A stretch of DNA of 64,000 nucleotides from Ascochyta rabiei (Eukaryota; Ascomycota; Dothideomycetes; Pleosporales; Didymellaceae), in contig NC_082413.1 of NCBI RefSeq assembly GCF_004011695.2, forward strand, positions 1,595,001 to 1,659,000, in the 5' to 3' direction. Positions 19,857-31,085 of this stretch are shown in pieces; positions within the stretch are counted from its first letter, which is position 1, and every line of letters starts with the position of its first letter. Below the pieces are notes generated by a model that saw nothing but the letters and a program-made list of their open reading frames with translations, was not told the origin of the DNA and did not search any database. Made by a program: the position numbers and the translations under genes.

Positions 19857-22800
19857 ATGATGCGAGTGCTCGAGGCCAACGCGCCGCCCAAGCAGACAGC
19901 CACGGACACCATCAGCACGCTCAGCAGCCGCCTGCAGAGCGCAACCCTCCTTGAGGACCGTCGCGCCGCCATACTCGGACTGCGCAGTTTTGCCAAGGAG
20001 TACCCGGCCTCGGTCGCCTCAGGCGCTCTGCGCGGCCTGATTGCATCGCTCACCAAAGATGCAGACGACGTGGACACGCTCAAGGTGGTGCTGGAGACGC
20101 TGCTGGCGCTCTTCCACCCAAACGACAACAGCCCGGAAGCCTCCGACGAGATTGCCATGTGGCTTGCAGACGAGTTCACCATGGTGCGCACCCCCTCTCC
20201 TCCCCTCTACGTCTGCCAGAACTGAGCTTATGATAGCGCCAAGATAACATGACCATCCTTCTCGACCTCCTCGAGACACCCGACCTCTATTCCCGTCTGT
20301 ACCCTCTCCAGTTGATCCGAGCCTGCGCCGAAGCACGACCAGAACGGACCCAAGAATGCATCCAGACAGCACCCATGGGCACAAGCCGGCTGGCCACTAT
20401 GCTGGACGATCCCCGAGATATCATCCGCAATGAGGGTCTCGGTGTGCTCTCCGATCTCACACGCTCCTCGCCCGAGCTGCAGAAGATATTCGTATTCGAG
20501 GATGTGTTTGGCAAGGTCTTCAACATGATACACGGCGACGGTGGCCTCACACAAGGCGGCATAGTCGTCCAGGACTGTCTGTCCCTACTGGCGAACCTCA
20601 TACGATTCAACACGTCCAATCAGACGTACTTTACCAAGATGGAGTATCCCGGTCAATTCGTCAGACTGCTACCCGCTGGAAAGAAGGCGAAGAAGACAAG
20701 AGGTGCGCCTGAGGAAGAGGACGACTGGGTCAGCCCGCAGAGCGACAAGAACGTCTGGGGACTGCTGATTATCATGCGCATGTTTCTTGTCAAGGGCAGC
20801 GCAGCAACGCCACAGAACCAGACCGCTTTCGTCCAGTACGGCCTTGTCAGACAATTGCTGAACATTGCGTTCGACCCAGCCACCACCATGCTCATCAAGG
20901 TCGAGGCTTTGAGTACTTGCGCAGACCTGATCAGAGGCAACCCACGCATGCAGGAGGGCTTCGCACAAGAGCAGGTGCGGCCTTTCATCCAGCCTGCTAC
21001 AAACGGTGCGGCCACTCCGAACGGTGTCGCAAACGTATATGTTATCGAAGCGCTGCTGAATCTCGTTTTAACGCCGGCCTCGAACGAGCTCTTCGACATG
21101 CGCAGTGCGGGTGCAGATTGCATCAAGGCCTACTTCCACAACCATCCCCAGATCCGCGAACACTTTCTCAACCGCGCTATTGGTGGTCACGAGGCTGGTG
21201 ACGAGACTCAGAATGCCCTGACAATACTGCTAGAAGGATCGCAGGCCTCGCCTGGTGACCCCTATAGGTTATGGTTCGCGGCTACCTTGATCTTCGACCT
21301 GATCTTCGACAACTTGCAAGCGAAACACACACTGATGCAAGTAAAAGAAGGGGACGCAGAAAATGGAGAAGAAGTCGTAACGTGCATACAGACGCTGACT
21401 GCAAATCTGATCGCGAGCTTGCAGCTTGAAGAAGACGAGCGGATATCCATCGCCTACCTCATGCTTCTTTTGGGCTGGTTGTTCGAAGATGCTGCAGCGG
21501 TAGACGATTTTCTTGGCGAGGCGAGCAGTTTGCAAAGCCTCGTGCAGGCTGTCTTGAGGCCAGGAAGCAACCATACTATCAATCGCGGCCTTAGCGCAGC
21601 GCTGCTCGGCACCATCTATGAGTTCTCGACAAGAGACTCACCAGTCCCACGCCGCGACCTGCAGAACACCCTCACTGGCAAGCTCGGACGCGAGAAGTAT
21701 CTGAACGCTATCACCGAGCTACGCAATCACCCATTAATCCGCGACTTCGAGGTTTTACCTCAGCGAGGCGGAGCTGAAGGCGGTCTGCCCGATGTTTTCT
21801 TCGTTGATACATGTGTCGACTTTCTCAAAGACAACTTCAGTCGCCTTACCCGGGCGATCGACCGCAACCCGAACATCGAGCAGCATCGATCGCATGACGG
21901 GGTCGATCGCGATATAGTTGATTCGTTACGGGGCGAGATTGACGGAAAGGAGCACAGCATTCAAGAGCTGAAAGCGCAATTAATGGCACTGGAGCAAAAG
22001 CTGGACCAAGAACATGCTGACCACCGCAAAACACAGCAAGCAGCCGATGAGCAAAGAAACACCCTCAAGCGCATCAACGACAAGCTGCATAATGACCTAG
22101 ACACCGAGATCAAGAACAAAGATCGCGAGCACAACAAGATCACGCTGGAGTTGGAGAACAAATACAACCTTCAGGTTGCAGCTCTCAACAACAAGCTACA
22201 GCAGGCAGCGAAAGAATCAACGCTCGCTGTATCACGGACGAAACAAGAGTACGATGAGAAGCTGCACGAGACGATTAGATCGCGCATCGAAGTCGAGCAG
22301 AGACTTGAATTGGCAGAGAAGACTCGTTCAGACGCTTTCGAAAAGATCCGTAGCCTCGAGCAGGCTCATCAACAAGCACGCAACGAGCTTTCGTCCATCA
22401 ACGAAGTACTACGCAAAGCACAGGCACAAGCTCAGCAGCACAATGCTCAGATACAGCATCTAACAGAGGAGAACGAGTCATTGCAGTCGACAATCGACAA
22501 GCTGGAGTCCGAACATCATACTGCTCTCGAGAAGCTCAAATCTGAGCACCAAGCCTACATTCTTGAATTGGAGGCTGCGAACGAGGCCGCTAACCAGAGT
22601 GCGCTTGACAAACTTAAGTCTACACAACAGAGCACCACCGACAAACTTGCGTCCTCGCATAAAGCCGAGCTTGAGAAGCTGAGAGCTGATCACAAATCGG
22701 CAAATGAGAAAGTATCCAAGCAAACTACGGACCACAAGGCTGCGGTGGATAAGCTCACCTCTGAAGTCACCGATCTCAAAACAAAGCTTCAAGACCAGAC

Positions 22801-23208
22801 ATGGAAGGCCACCGAGGCACAACAGAAACTTGCCAAAGCAGAAGCTGCGACCAAGGAGGCACAGGAGAAACTCAAGAAAGCTGAGGTTGCTGCAAGAGAG
22901 TCAAGTAAGGAGGAAAGCAAGACGGACACCAAGGCTGCAGACGTTAGCAAGAAACTGATTAAAGATTTGCAAGACAAGCTCAAGAAGTCCGAGGAGGCGG
23001 AGAAGGAGAAGCAGACCGAGCTTGACGATTTGCTAGTCATCCTCGGTGACCTCGAGGAGAAGAGGAGTACGGACAAGGTATGTCTCACTGCACCAACATT
23101 GAGTGGCATTATGCTGACAAATTGCAGAAACGACTCAAAGAACTCGGTGAAGAGGTCAGCGATGCTGAAGATGATGATGACGAAGAGGATAATGAAGAAG
23201 ATGAGTAG
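19857..23208 (+). CDS. USO1: Intracellular vesicle-tethering protein, p115/Uso1 family
   Basis: Exons 19857-20183, 20237-23077 and 23128-23208 give 1082 residues. The first intron is 53 bp and restores RQDNMTILLDLLETPDLYSRLYPLQLI, a conserved piece of the family head. Residues 1-650 form the armadillo-like globular head (Uso1/p115 head; LLVILG comes much later), including GWLFEDAAAVDDFL and the DVFFVDTCVDFLKDNFSRL segment at its end. From about 665 to 1040 a long coiled coil follows, rich in Glu, Lys, Gln and Ala. The last exon encodes the short acidic tail (DAEDDDDEEDNEEDE) typical of p115. Role: tethers COPII vesicles to the cis-Golgi with Rab1/Ypt1. The family usually runs 960-1800 residues, so the length is normal. 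Confidence 0.92.
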
Positions 23209-23922
23209 AACGTTGTCTCGAAATTATCTGGCGCAACTCTTCCTACAAATCGAGGCTGAGGACTTGGGCATTAAGATGTCAGGTTTCGATGTTAGATTCA
23301 CGAGCTTGGATTCAAGCAGGTTTTTGCGCACAGGTAGTGCAAACCCGGCTTGTCTACAAAGGATGTAGATCAGATGCGCAATTCCCCAGATCTTAAAGCA
23401 TACTCAAGATGGAGTTCCCCGCTATGTGATGGACCTGTAAGCAGCCAAAAGAACTGCAGTTAGTGTACTACTGCATGCTTTGCCTACACCCGACGGTCCC
23501 GAACTCATTATGCTTCACTATCAGATTGACAGGGGGTTATGCACGTCGCTCGTTTAGCCAAACGCGCTTTCCTCGAAGCAGGTGCTGACGTCGCCTGCCC
23601 CTTCCACTTCACGTGTAGAAGAGCAATATCCTGCTCAGACCTTACTCATGTGGAGAGTAGCATCCCACATCCCCTCGAACGTCAGGCTGAGCTCATCCTC
23701 CGTGGAGCTTTCAAGAAATCTCAGGCCACCCATGGCAGCCTCACCATTTCGACCCCACGTACGTAGCTTCGTAACTTCCACGGTCAACCCGTAAATCATA
23801 ACTACGAACACGTTTTGTTGCTACAGTCCCCTGCCAAAGTTCAGAGTACTCCTTTTTGGCCTACTTTGGTGCCTCGTTTCCAACTAGCAACACTTCAAAT
23901 CCACCACCATCATCTTATCATA
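23209..23922. other. Intergenic, about 0.7 kb, no gene seen
   Basis: Follows the USO1 stop and ends at the hydrolase start. CACCACCATCATC-type leader sequence lies just before the next ATG. Nothing else recognisable. Confidence 0.45.
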
Positions 23923-24813
23923 ATGCCAGACTTCACACTCGAAACGCGCCACGGCATAATAAGTGTCACAGATACAGGCCTCAAGAACTCTTCTCCAGCG
24001 CTTCTTCTGCTCCACGGCAACAGCTCGTCCTCAAAAATCTTCCGGCACTTACTCGCCTCACCTACTCTAACGACACAATACCGACTGATAACCTTCGACC
24101 TTCCAGGTCATGGAGCAAGTAGTAACGCCGCCTCACCAGAGGCTACATACACCATGGCAGGCTACGCAGATCTCGCAGTCCACATCCTGGAACATCTCTG
24201 CGTCGAATCCATCGTTATCCTGGGCTGGAGCCTGGGCGGTCACATCGCTCTGGAGATGGTTCCTCTCCTCAAGACCGCGAGTGAAAGAGAATCCCGCATC
24301 GTTCACCTCTCTGGGCTGATGCTGATCGGCGCTCCCCCTGCGCTAGGTGCCGAGCAGTGTACACAAGGGTTCAAGGTTCCGACCAACCCCGACGAAGGAC
24401 AGGAGAACTTGATGGCCAAAGTGCTCTGGACGGAAGAGCAAGCGGAGACGATAGCGCGCAGTTCGGCCCCCGGTGGTAAATCCGAGCTGTTCGAAGACTG
24501 GATGCGCAAAGACGCTATCCGAACTGATGGGCGCGCGCGAATGATGATGTTCAAGGCTTTTGTGGAGGGCCGAGGAGTCAATCAGGTGCAAGTTGTGGAA
24601 GGGGAGGACGTACTAACTGCGGTGATCAACGGAGCAGAGGAGCCGTTCATAAATTTGGATTACATCGACGGGTTAAATTGGAAGAAGCTTTGGCGGGGAG
24701 AATGTGTGAGGTTGGAAGGCAAGAAACATGCGCCGTTCTGGGAAGACCCAAAGGGGTTCGAGGCATTGCTCTTGGAGTTTTTGGGAGACTGTGGGAGTGA
24801 GAGCGAGGCGTAG
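23923..24813 (+). CDS. Alpha/beta hydrolase
   Basis: Single exon, 296 residues. The start MPDFTLETRHGIISVTDTG is preferred over in-frame upstream codons because it begins just before the first beta strand. Fold landmarks in order: LLLHGNSSSSKIF (oxyanion loop HGN) near 29, FDLPGHGAS near 66, and the nucleophile elbow GWSLGGH near 106, with the serine as nucleophile. The catalytic acid probably lies in the region around 240, and the catalytic histidine is in GKKHAPFWEDP near 270. No signal peptide, so cytosolic. The layout fits the broad family of haloperoxidase-, lactonase- or esterase-like hydrolases; the substrate cannot be called. Confidence 0.8.
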   Translation: MPDFTLETRHGIISVTDTGLKNSSPALLLLHGNSSSSKIFRHLLASPTLTTQYRLITFDLPGHGASSNAASPEATYTMAGYADLAVHILEHLCVESIVILGWSLGGHIALEMVPLLKTASERESRIVHLSGLMLIGAPPALGAEQCTQGFKVPTNPDEGQENLMAKVLWTEEQAETIARSSAPGGKSELFEDWMRKDAIRTDGRARMMMFKAFVEGRGVNQVQVVEGEDVLTAVINGAEEPFINLDYIDGLNWKKLWRGECVRLEGKKHAPFWEDPKGFEALLLEFLGDCGSESEA

Positions 24814-25054
24814 AGCAAATTGGACTTCCACTGCTCTCATGCCGCAGAGAAAGCTGTGTACGAACACCTAATTTTCCCACTTACGAGCAACTGTCCAATG
24901 CAAGTCAACATCAGATCTTAGAACTTATGTGGAAGCTTCAGACTACAAAACATTCCAATACACAAGGATGTTATGGCCTCTGGCGACATGAGATCCTCAA
25001 TTACGAAAATCACCAGGTATTGTTTAGACGACAAGCTTCTGAACTGCTAAAATC

Positions 25055-25519
25055 ATGCCGCACTTCAAACCTCTCTTGTCACGTGTTCAGGTGTATATAG
25101 TCTTCTCCCCCCACGCTCCAATCTCTACATCACCACACTCATCTACCAACTCTTCTCTACAAAAGGAGCTCAGAAGCTCCAGGCCTCATCCTCGCTCAGA
25201 ACAAATAATCTCTGACACATGTCCCGCCTGTCCCTTCTCCTCCGTTCTCTAGCTCTCTCGAAGCAAAAGATACAGACTCGTGTCTGCCTTGTTCTCATCT
25301 GCTCGAAGATAATGAACCCACACCCGATAACTTTTGTGTCTCGTGTTCTACATCGTTATTCTCACACCTGCATATCCACTCTTTCTCCTGGGAGCAAATG
25401 ATCGAAACCCGGAGCTTCGCCTGCTACGTTCTCTCCTTGCCGAGAAAGATCAAAGGCTAGAATCTGTGGGATGTATTGAGCGTCATTCACCCAAAAGCAG
25501 CACGAATACGTGCATGTGA
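25055..25519 (+). pseudogene. Possible frame-broken small CxxC (zinc-ribbon-like) gene
   Basis: After a TATATAG box near 25091 and a pyrimidine leader, coding-like pieces alternate between two frames. One frame has SEQIISDTCPACPF (about 25190-25240), the next has DTDSCLPCSHLLEDNEPTP and FCVSCSTSLF (about 25270-25360), and the first frame resumes with ANDRNPELRLLRSLLAEKDQ (about 25400-25460). Three CxxC pairs spread over two frames look like one small protein broken by indels. No GT-AG intron reconciles them. It could equally be chance in non-coding DNA. The remainder of 24814-25851 shows no gene. Confidence 0.25.
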
Positions 25520-25851
25520 TGCTTTACGTTGCGATGTCAAGAGTTTAAGGTTTTCAATTCACGCTTTGCTTCTCGTGGCAAATGAACGCAGAGTGCTTTT
25601 AGCATTACTTATGTGCACCAAGAGGGAGTGCATCAGCATCTTCAGTATCCGTCGCCCAAGTAAGTATCATGCAGACTGCGCTCGTGCTCATGTGTTGGGT
25701 CTACTCGAGTTGGATAAACAAACTTGTCCCATTGCTATCATTATTATTACCATTACTGCGCTTATACACGTTTGCTAGCCCAGGCAATTATCTCACTAGA
25801 TACCTCCTGTCACAATCTACACACATCTCAACCCTCTCGGCGTTGCTTGAC

Positions 25852-27976
25852 TTAGTAGTCGACGCCATCCTCACTGTACGACTCCGAGGGGTAGTAGTCC
25901 GAGGGACCGTCGGCTTCCGGGTAGTAATCAGGTACGTAGTCGTCGCCCTCGTACTCTGGCTCGTAGGAGTCATCGTAAGACTTGTTAACGGGATAACTAT
26001 CTGAAGAAGGTACCTCCGGCTGGTAGCTATCCTCGTCAGGCTGGTAGCTATCTTCTGTGTAGGCGGAGGAGTCCTCAGTTGGGTAAGAATGAAGAGAAGT
26101 CATCTCCTCATCGCAGTCAACACCATCTTCCTGACCATAGCTGTCGTCTGTGCCATAATCGGCGCTCCTGCGCTTGTACTCGCCACCAGAGTTGTCGAGG
26201 TAATCTACGGGGAGGGCATTCCAGGGCGCATTGTCAAGACCAAGCTGCTCCGCGGCGCTGTCGTAACCGCCGGCTTCGATGGCGTCGGCGAGCTCGCTGG
26301 TCTGGTCTGCGTCATCCCATGGCTTGGGGCCATCGGGGCCGGAATAGTTGTTGTCGATGTCGCTTTCTCCCGGCTGCTCGTAATCGGAGCCATCGTCGTA
26401 GCTGCCATCGTCGTAGTTGCCCTCATCGTAGCTTGGGGCATCGTCGTAGCTTGGGGCATCGTCGTAGCTTGGGGCATCGTCGTAGCTTGGAGCATCGTCG
26501 TAGCTTGGAGCATCGTCGTAGCTTGGGGCATCGTCGTAGCTTGGAGCATCGTCGTAGCTTCCATCATCGTAGTTGCCATCTTCGTAGCCGCCGTTGTCGT
26601 AGCTGTCATCGTTGTAGTCATCCTCGGGGTAAGGAGCAGGCTCCTCGGTGGGATACGGATCATACTCGGGCTCCTCGGTGGGGTACGGATCATACTCAGG
26701 CTCCTCGGCCGGGTAAGGATCGTATTCAGGAGTCTCCGTTGGGTAGGAATCATATTCAGTGGTCTCAGTCGGGTAGGAATCGTATTCAGGAGTCTCCGTT
26801 GGGTAGGGATCGTATTCAGCAGTCTCCGTTGGGTAGGGATCATACTCGGGGGTCTCGGTCGGGTAAGGATCATACTCAGGAGTCTCAGTTGGGTAAGGGT
26901 CGGACTCATAGCTGTTGTCGTCCTCAGTCGGGTAAGCGGGGACAGGGTCTGGCTTGTAGCCATCATCATTCTTCTTGCAGTCGGTAGGGTAGCTATTCAC
27001 GGTGATAGTGTATCCGGGAACATCGACAGTCTTAGTCTCGGGGATCAAACCCAGGTACTTCTTGCAAGCTTCGACGATGGTACCATCATCGTATGGCACA
27101 AGACGACAGGGCCTATCAACACACCAGGCAGCACGGTCGTCGAGCTGGCGTGTATTGAGCTGGCGAGCATGGCGACGGTAGGGTGCCGGAGTGGGGTACG
27201 CATCCGGGTACACAGTAGAGGTACTAAGAGACGTCAATCATAGACCACGCATCACTAAGAAAAAGACGACTCACGTCCAGTAGGTGGTGTAGACAGTGCT
27301 AGTCACGGTGGCATCCCAGCCTCCCTCTGGAACGTCGGTTGGCTGGTCTGGAGCCTATTTGTGGTTAATATAAGCCTGTGAACCAATTAGGTCTATTTAC
27401 CTTCGTCATCTCGTCTGGGACCTGGGTGCTCTCGTCAGGCACTTCCGTGCTCTCATCAGGCACCTTGGTGCTCTCGTCGGGCACTTCCGTGCTCTCATCA
27501 GGCACCTCCGTAGTCTTGGAGCCCTCTGAAGTTGTATTGGTTGACTCGTAGCCCTTGGACATCTCATAGGATGGGTATTGGGTGGACGTGGGGTAGCCAT
27601 CCTTGGTAGTTGTCTGGTAGCCATCTTTGGTAGTTGTCTGGTAGCCATCTTTGGTAGTTGTCTGGTAGCCATCTTTGGTAGTTGTCTGGTAGCCATCCTT
27701 GGTAGTTGTCGTGTAGCCTTCATCGTCGCAGGTCTTTGCCTCCGGGTATTCAGTAACAGTGACCGGATATCCAGTCACTGTCACATACTCGTCCTCAGGC
27801 TCATGACCATAAGTCCAATCGTGGCAAAAGTCCGTGGTAATGTCCGATGGAAGATCATTGAGCACAAGCTCACAGTTGTCGACATCTTCCCAGAAGTCGG
27901 CTTTCACGGGCTGCGCATTGTAAGCGAGAGCAAGGAGCAGAGCTCCGGATGAGACACGAGAGAAAGAAGGAGCCAT
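25852..27976 (-). CDS. Secreted acidic Tyr/Asp/Pro-rich tandem-repeat protein
   Basis: Three exons (27976-27401, 27354-27275, 27223-25852) join in frame to 675 residues. A signal peptide (MAPSFSRVSSGALLLALAYNAQPVKA) precedes a short Cys-containing part (DNCELVLNDLPSDITTDFCHDW). Four repeat blocks follow: five DGYQTTTK-type 8-mers, six VPDEST[EKQ] 7-mers, about nine YDPYPTETPE-type 10-mers and seven YDDAPS 6-mers. Between the second and third lies a conserved-looking module with four cysteines (AAWCVDRPCRLVPYDDGT...EACKKYLGLIPETKTVDVPGYTITV). A basic KRR site occurs near residue 570. It has no enzyme domain and no clear GPI signal. A cell-wall or extracellular matrix/adhesion role is a guess. 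Repeat number is likely variable between strains. Confidence 0.7.
26427..26585 (-). repeat. 18-bp coding minisatellite (YDDAPS units)
   Basis: Near-identical 18-bp units (forward GTCGTAGCTTGGRGCATC) repeat about seven times inside the third exon of the secreted repeat protein. Units differ mainly at one G/A site, so the array is young and probably expanding and contracting. Confidence 0.8.
26630..26925 (-). repeat. 30-bp coding minisatellite (YDPYPTETPE units)
   Basis: About nine degenerate 30-bp units inside the same exon, forward consensus near TCAGGAGTCTCCGTTGGGTA plus GGATCGTAT. More diverged than the neighbouring 18-bp array. Length variation stays in frame because the unit is a multiple of three. 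Confidence 0.75.
27594..27715 (-). repeat. 24-bp coding minisatellite (DGYQTTTK units)
   Basis: Five units of 24 bp (forward core TGGTAGTTGTCTGGTAGCCA) in the first exon of the secreted repeat protein, three of them identical. The following 21-bp VPDEST units at 27420-27520 form a further array. Confidence 0.8.
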
Positions 27977-28315
27977 TGTGTCAGCGAGTGATGGGTGAGG
28001 TGAGACTGTCTCGGCATGATGTGCAGCAACTTATGTATTCTGCGGTCAAAGGAAAGTCGTTCGCACTGATGTGCTGTTTTCAGTGATGCAGTGTTGATGT
28101 GGTCGCCGCACTTTGACTAGGAGCCGTCTAAAGCCGTAACCGTTGATACTTGCTAAATACAGAAATTTGTGTAACGTTTCATGTTCGCTTGTGAGGCTCT
28201 ATGCACCGAATGTGGAAATGCTGGAGTGGTGTAGCACAGAGCACGTGACGGACCACCACAGAACCGGAAAGCTCAGGAATGTAAACAGCCCCATAGTCGT
28301 TTGCAGATGCTTCTT

Positions 28316-30701
28316 TCACAACGCCTTTAGAAGCCCCTCATTTTTAACGATCCAACTTCCGTCTTTAGGAAAGCCCGGAGCATCGCCATTGGATCCTTGC
28401 CAACCTACTGCGCAGTACGCTGCAGCGAGTAGAAAACCAGCATTGCCGGGCATGAAAGGCGGCGGTGTTCCTCCGTCTCCACCCCTGATTGCAAAGCCTG
28501 CATCGTCAAACTTCCAATAGTCATATGCAGTGAGGTGATAGATTGCGCGCTCGGGATTTCCAATCCTAGCGCTGTTAATCGCAAGGACGGGTCGACCCCA
28601 ACCGCGTATATTGGCATCACCCCAGACCTCCCACACTCTGTCTGCAGTGCGCAAAGCTACCGTTGGGTCAACAGCCGGCGTGTCAGGCAATATTCCCTGG
28701 AGCATTATGAGGCTGCGCGGATCGCCAGTGAGCTTGGTGTCATTCCACCATGAATTATTGAGTCCATCATAAACAGCGTAAAGGCCATCTACTTGAGGTG
28801 GTGGTGCGAGGTTTGCCGCTACGTGTGTCCACTTTTCCGGAACGGCTTGGCCAAGTCTCCGTTTCCAGTCTATAGCAGCGTCTAGCCCATAACGCCAGTA
28901 CGCGATCTCATAGGCCAGATTCCGCGTAGAGTTTGGCGGCGTATTCTCAGTCACGCCGTAAGCGGGTGGACCGATCTCATATTTATTTGTAGTTGCATTG
29001 AGACCTGGATATGACGCCATGTAGTCCGCAGTTGCAGTAAGAACTTTGTCCCAGCGTTGTAGTGTATCTCGCGTAGGTTTAGCTTGGTATGCTAGGTTGG
29101 CGAGGTAAAAGGGATGCGGCTGTTGCCACATGAGTACCGCGTTGATGTCCCCTGGAGAGTTGACTCCAGTTTCGAGTTCCGTCATCTTAGGCCATCGAGC
29201 ACCTTCCCAGCCCATGGATTGGGCACGAGCTGTCGAAGAAGGCAATAGCGTCTCATACATTGCCGGAAAGATGTTGTCGAAATATTGCTGCCTGCCCCAG
29301 GTCGACCAATGAGCAAGATGCCACACAACCATCTCCATGTGGAATTTGCCTGGTTTTTATTAGGGCCTCCTGATAGTAAGCTCTTTTGCAGTCCTTACTC
29401 ACCATACCAACCATTATTCATCAGGCCGCTCTCCTGCGGTGGTTGGCCACTGCCCGCACTATTGATACGCACGTGGTACTGAGACTGGATGATTCGTCGC
29501 TGAAGCTCGGTGGCATTGGGATTAGTAGAGGCAGTCAGGTCGATAAACCCACCTGTCTTCCAATACGCATTCCACTCGCGGGTACTTTTGTCTTGGATCT
29601 TAGCCGGAAAGCTTGGCACTCGGGAATCAGGTGAGAATAGAGCTGTAAAAGCTATTGATGAAGAATTGGACGTCGAATCCAGAGTATATCTGGGCGCCGT
29701 AATCGCGGTCGAGTTCGGGGGCTCGATCCTGGAAAGCCTCAACGGTGTCTTCTTAGGCCAACGAAGATTGACAAAGTAGCTTGTTTCTTGTAACGTATGC
29801 CGGATATGCGCAGAAGTACGATTGGTCCCGTCTCCAACAAGAACCGTGGTGTGATTCAGTGGGAAGTCGTACACGCCTGCAAAAACCTCGTACTTGTACT
29901 TTGTTGAATGGATTGGCGGGAACGGAAAGTCCAGTTCGACTTGCAGATCACCAGACCGTACAAGATCAGACTCTATGCTGACCGCTATAGCGTCGGAGTC
30001 GAAATCGCCTTGAGTCACAACTTTCACACTCATTCCGGCCACTTCGAAGGCTGACGTTATGACCCCGCCCCAAAGGTCAAGCTCCTGTACAGGTTTGGTG
30101 ATCTCGGACTCATTCAGCGTAGCGCCCTTATATCGAAAGCCAATACGACCAAGGTTGATTCGATTTGGGTTACTAATGAGCCATTGTGTGGCCTGTTTCA
30201 GCTTTGGGTCTGGAATATCGTAAAATACTTCCCGGCCATAGGTGTCTCGTGGCAGACCTTTATAGTCAGAAGGTAGTTCACTGCGTCAACTATTAGCACG
30301 GTTGTTGTTGCTGCGTCGCCTTAGAGAACATCTTACCCATTGGCTGGAAGCGAGTCATTGTGCCACGCCCAAGAAGACAATGTATTGAAAGGCAAAAATG
30401 TCTACCGTAAAGGTTTAGTAGCAGGGAGATGAGCAAGCGCACATGCGCGTACCTGCAGACCTGTGTTGTCTACATTGAATGCAAAGTTGCCATTTCCGAC
30501 CTGGAGTGGCGTAGTGTCATTATCGATCAATTTTTTCCGAACAATGTTGAATTGCGATACAATCTTCTGCCTGAACCCCAGTAAGCGAGGGTCTGTAATA
30601 ACCATGAGTCGGACTGTGTTCCAAACTTACCTATCGATGCTGCCAGAGACCAATGACGGCGCTAGTAAAATATAACAGATTTGCGACCAACTTGAATACA
30701 T
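28316..30701 (-). CDS. Secreted six-hairpin glycosidase-like protein
   Basis: Five exons (30701-30631, 30570-30453, 30401-30337, 30280-29403, 29349-28316) keep frame to 721 residues. The first exon supplies a signal-like start (MYSSWSQICYILLAPSLVSG) followed by SIDRQKIVSQFN. The N-terminal half (MQVGNG-like PLQVGNGNFAFNVDNTGLQ, then TFLPFNTLSSWAWHND) resembles the beta-sandwich part of (alpha/alpha)6 glycosidases. The C-terminal half has KFHMEMVVWHLAHWSTWGR, MGWEGARWPKMT and the Trp- and Asn-rich helices typical of a six-hairpin barrel. Several N-glycosylation sites (NxS/T) fit secretion. I could not assign a CAZy family. It heads the proposed carbohydrate cluster and lies tail-to-head behind the Zn2Cys6 regulator (385 bp). 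Confidence 0.75.
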
Positions 30702-31085
30702 CTTGTAGGGTCTCCAGCCAAGTTTCATGAGAGGAACTGATGCTGGTTGTGGGGCTGATCAAGAGCTGAATCGGCGCTGATGCTTTGTACAAGTTATGTT
30801 TCAGCATGGGCATCCTTTGAAAGGTGCCAAGGAACCCCATGGGGAGGCCTTGTCCCGGGGTAAATGTAGACCGAAAGCCAATAGAAGAGGATAATCGTGG
30901 AACGATTGCGCTAGCGTTCAGAGCATGACGACGTTCCCCGCTGAACACGCTGAGTAATTCTTCCGGTTGCCTTAGCCGGCAACAACAACTTTGGGTAGCA
31001 TAGACATCACGCGGAGTGAAAATGGGACATGGTTGAGGCAAGTCATATTCGTACAAATATATTAACAGGTGATGTAACTTTGCTT

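Noticed and set aside
25852..27976. RiPP-type precursor (ustiloxin-like repeated core peptides)
   Set aside because: The repeats are not separated by Lys-Arg processing sites; only one dibasic site occurs in the whole repeat part.
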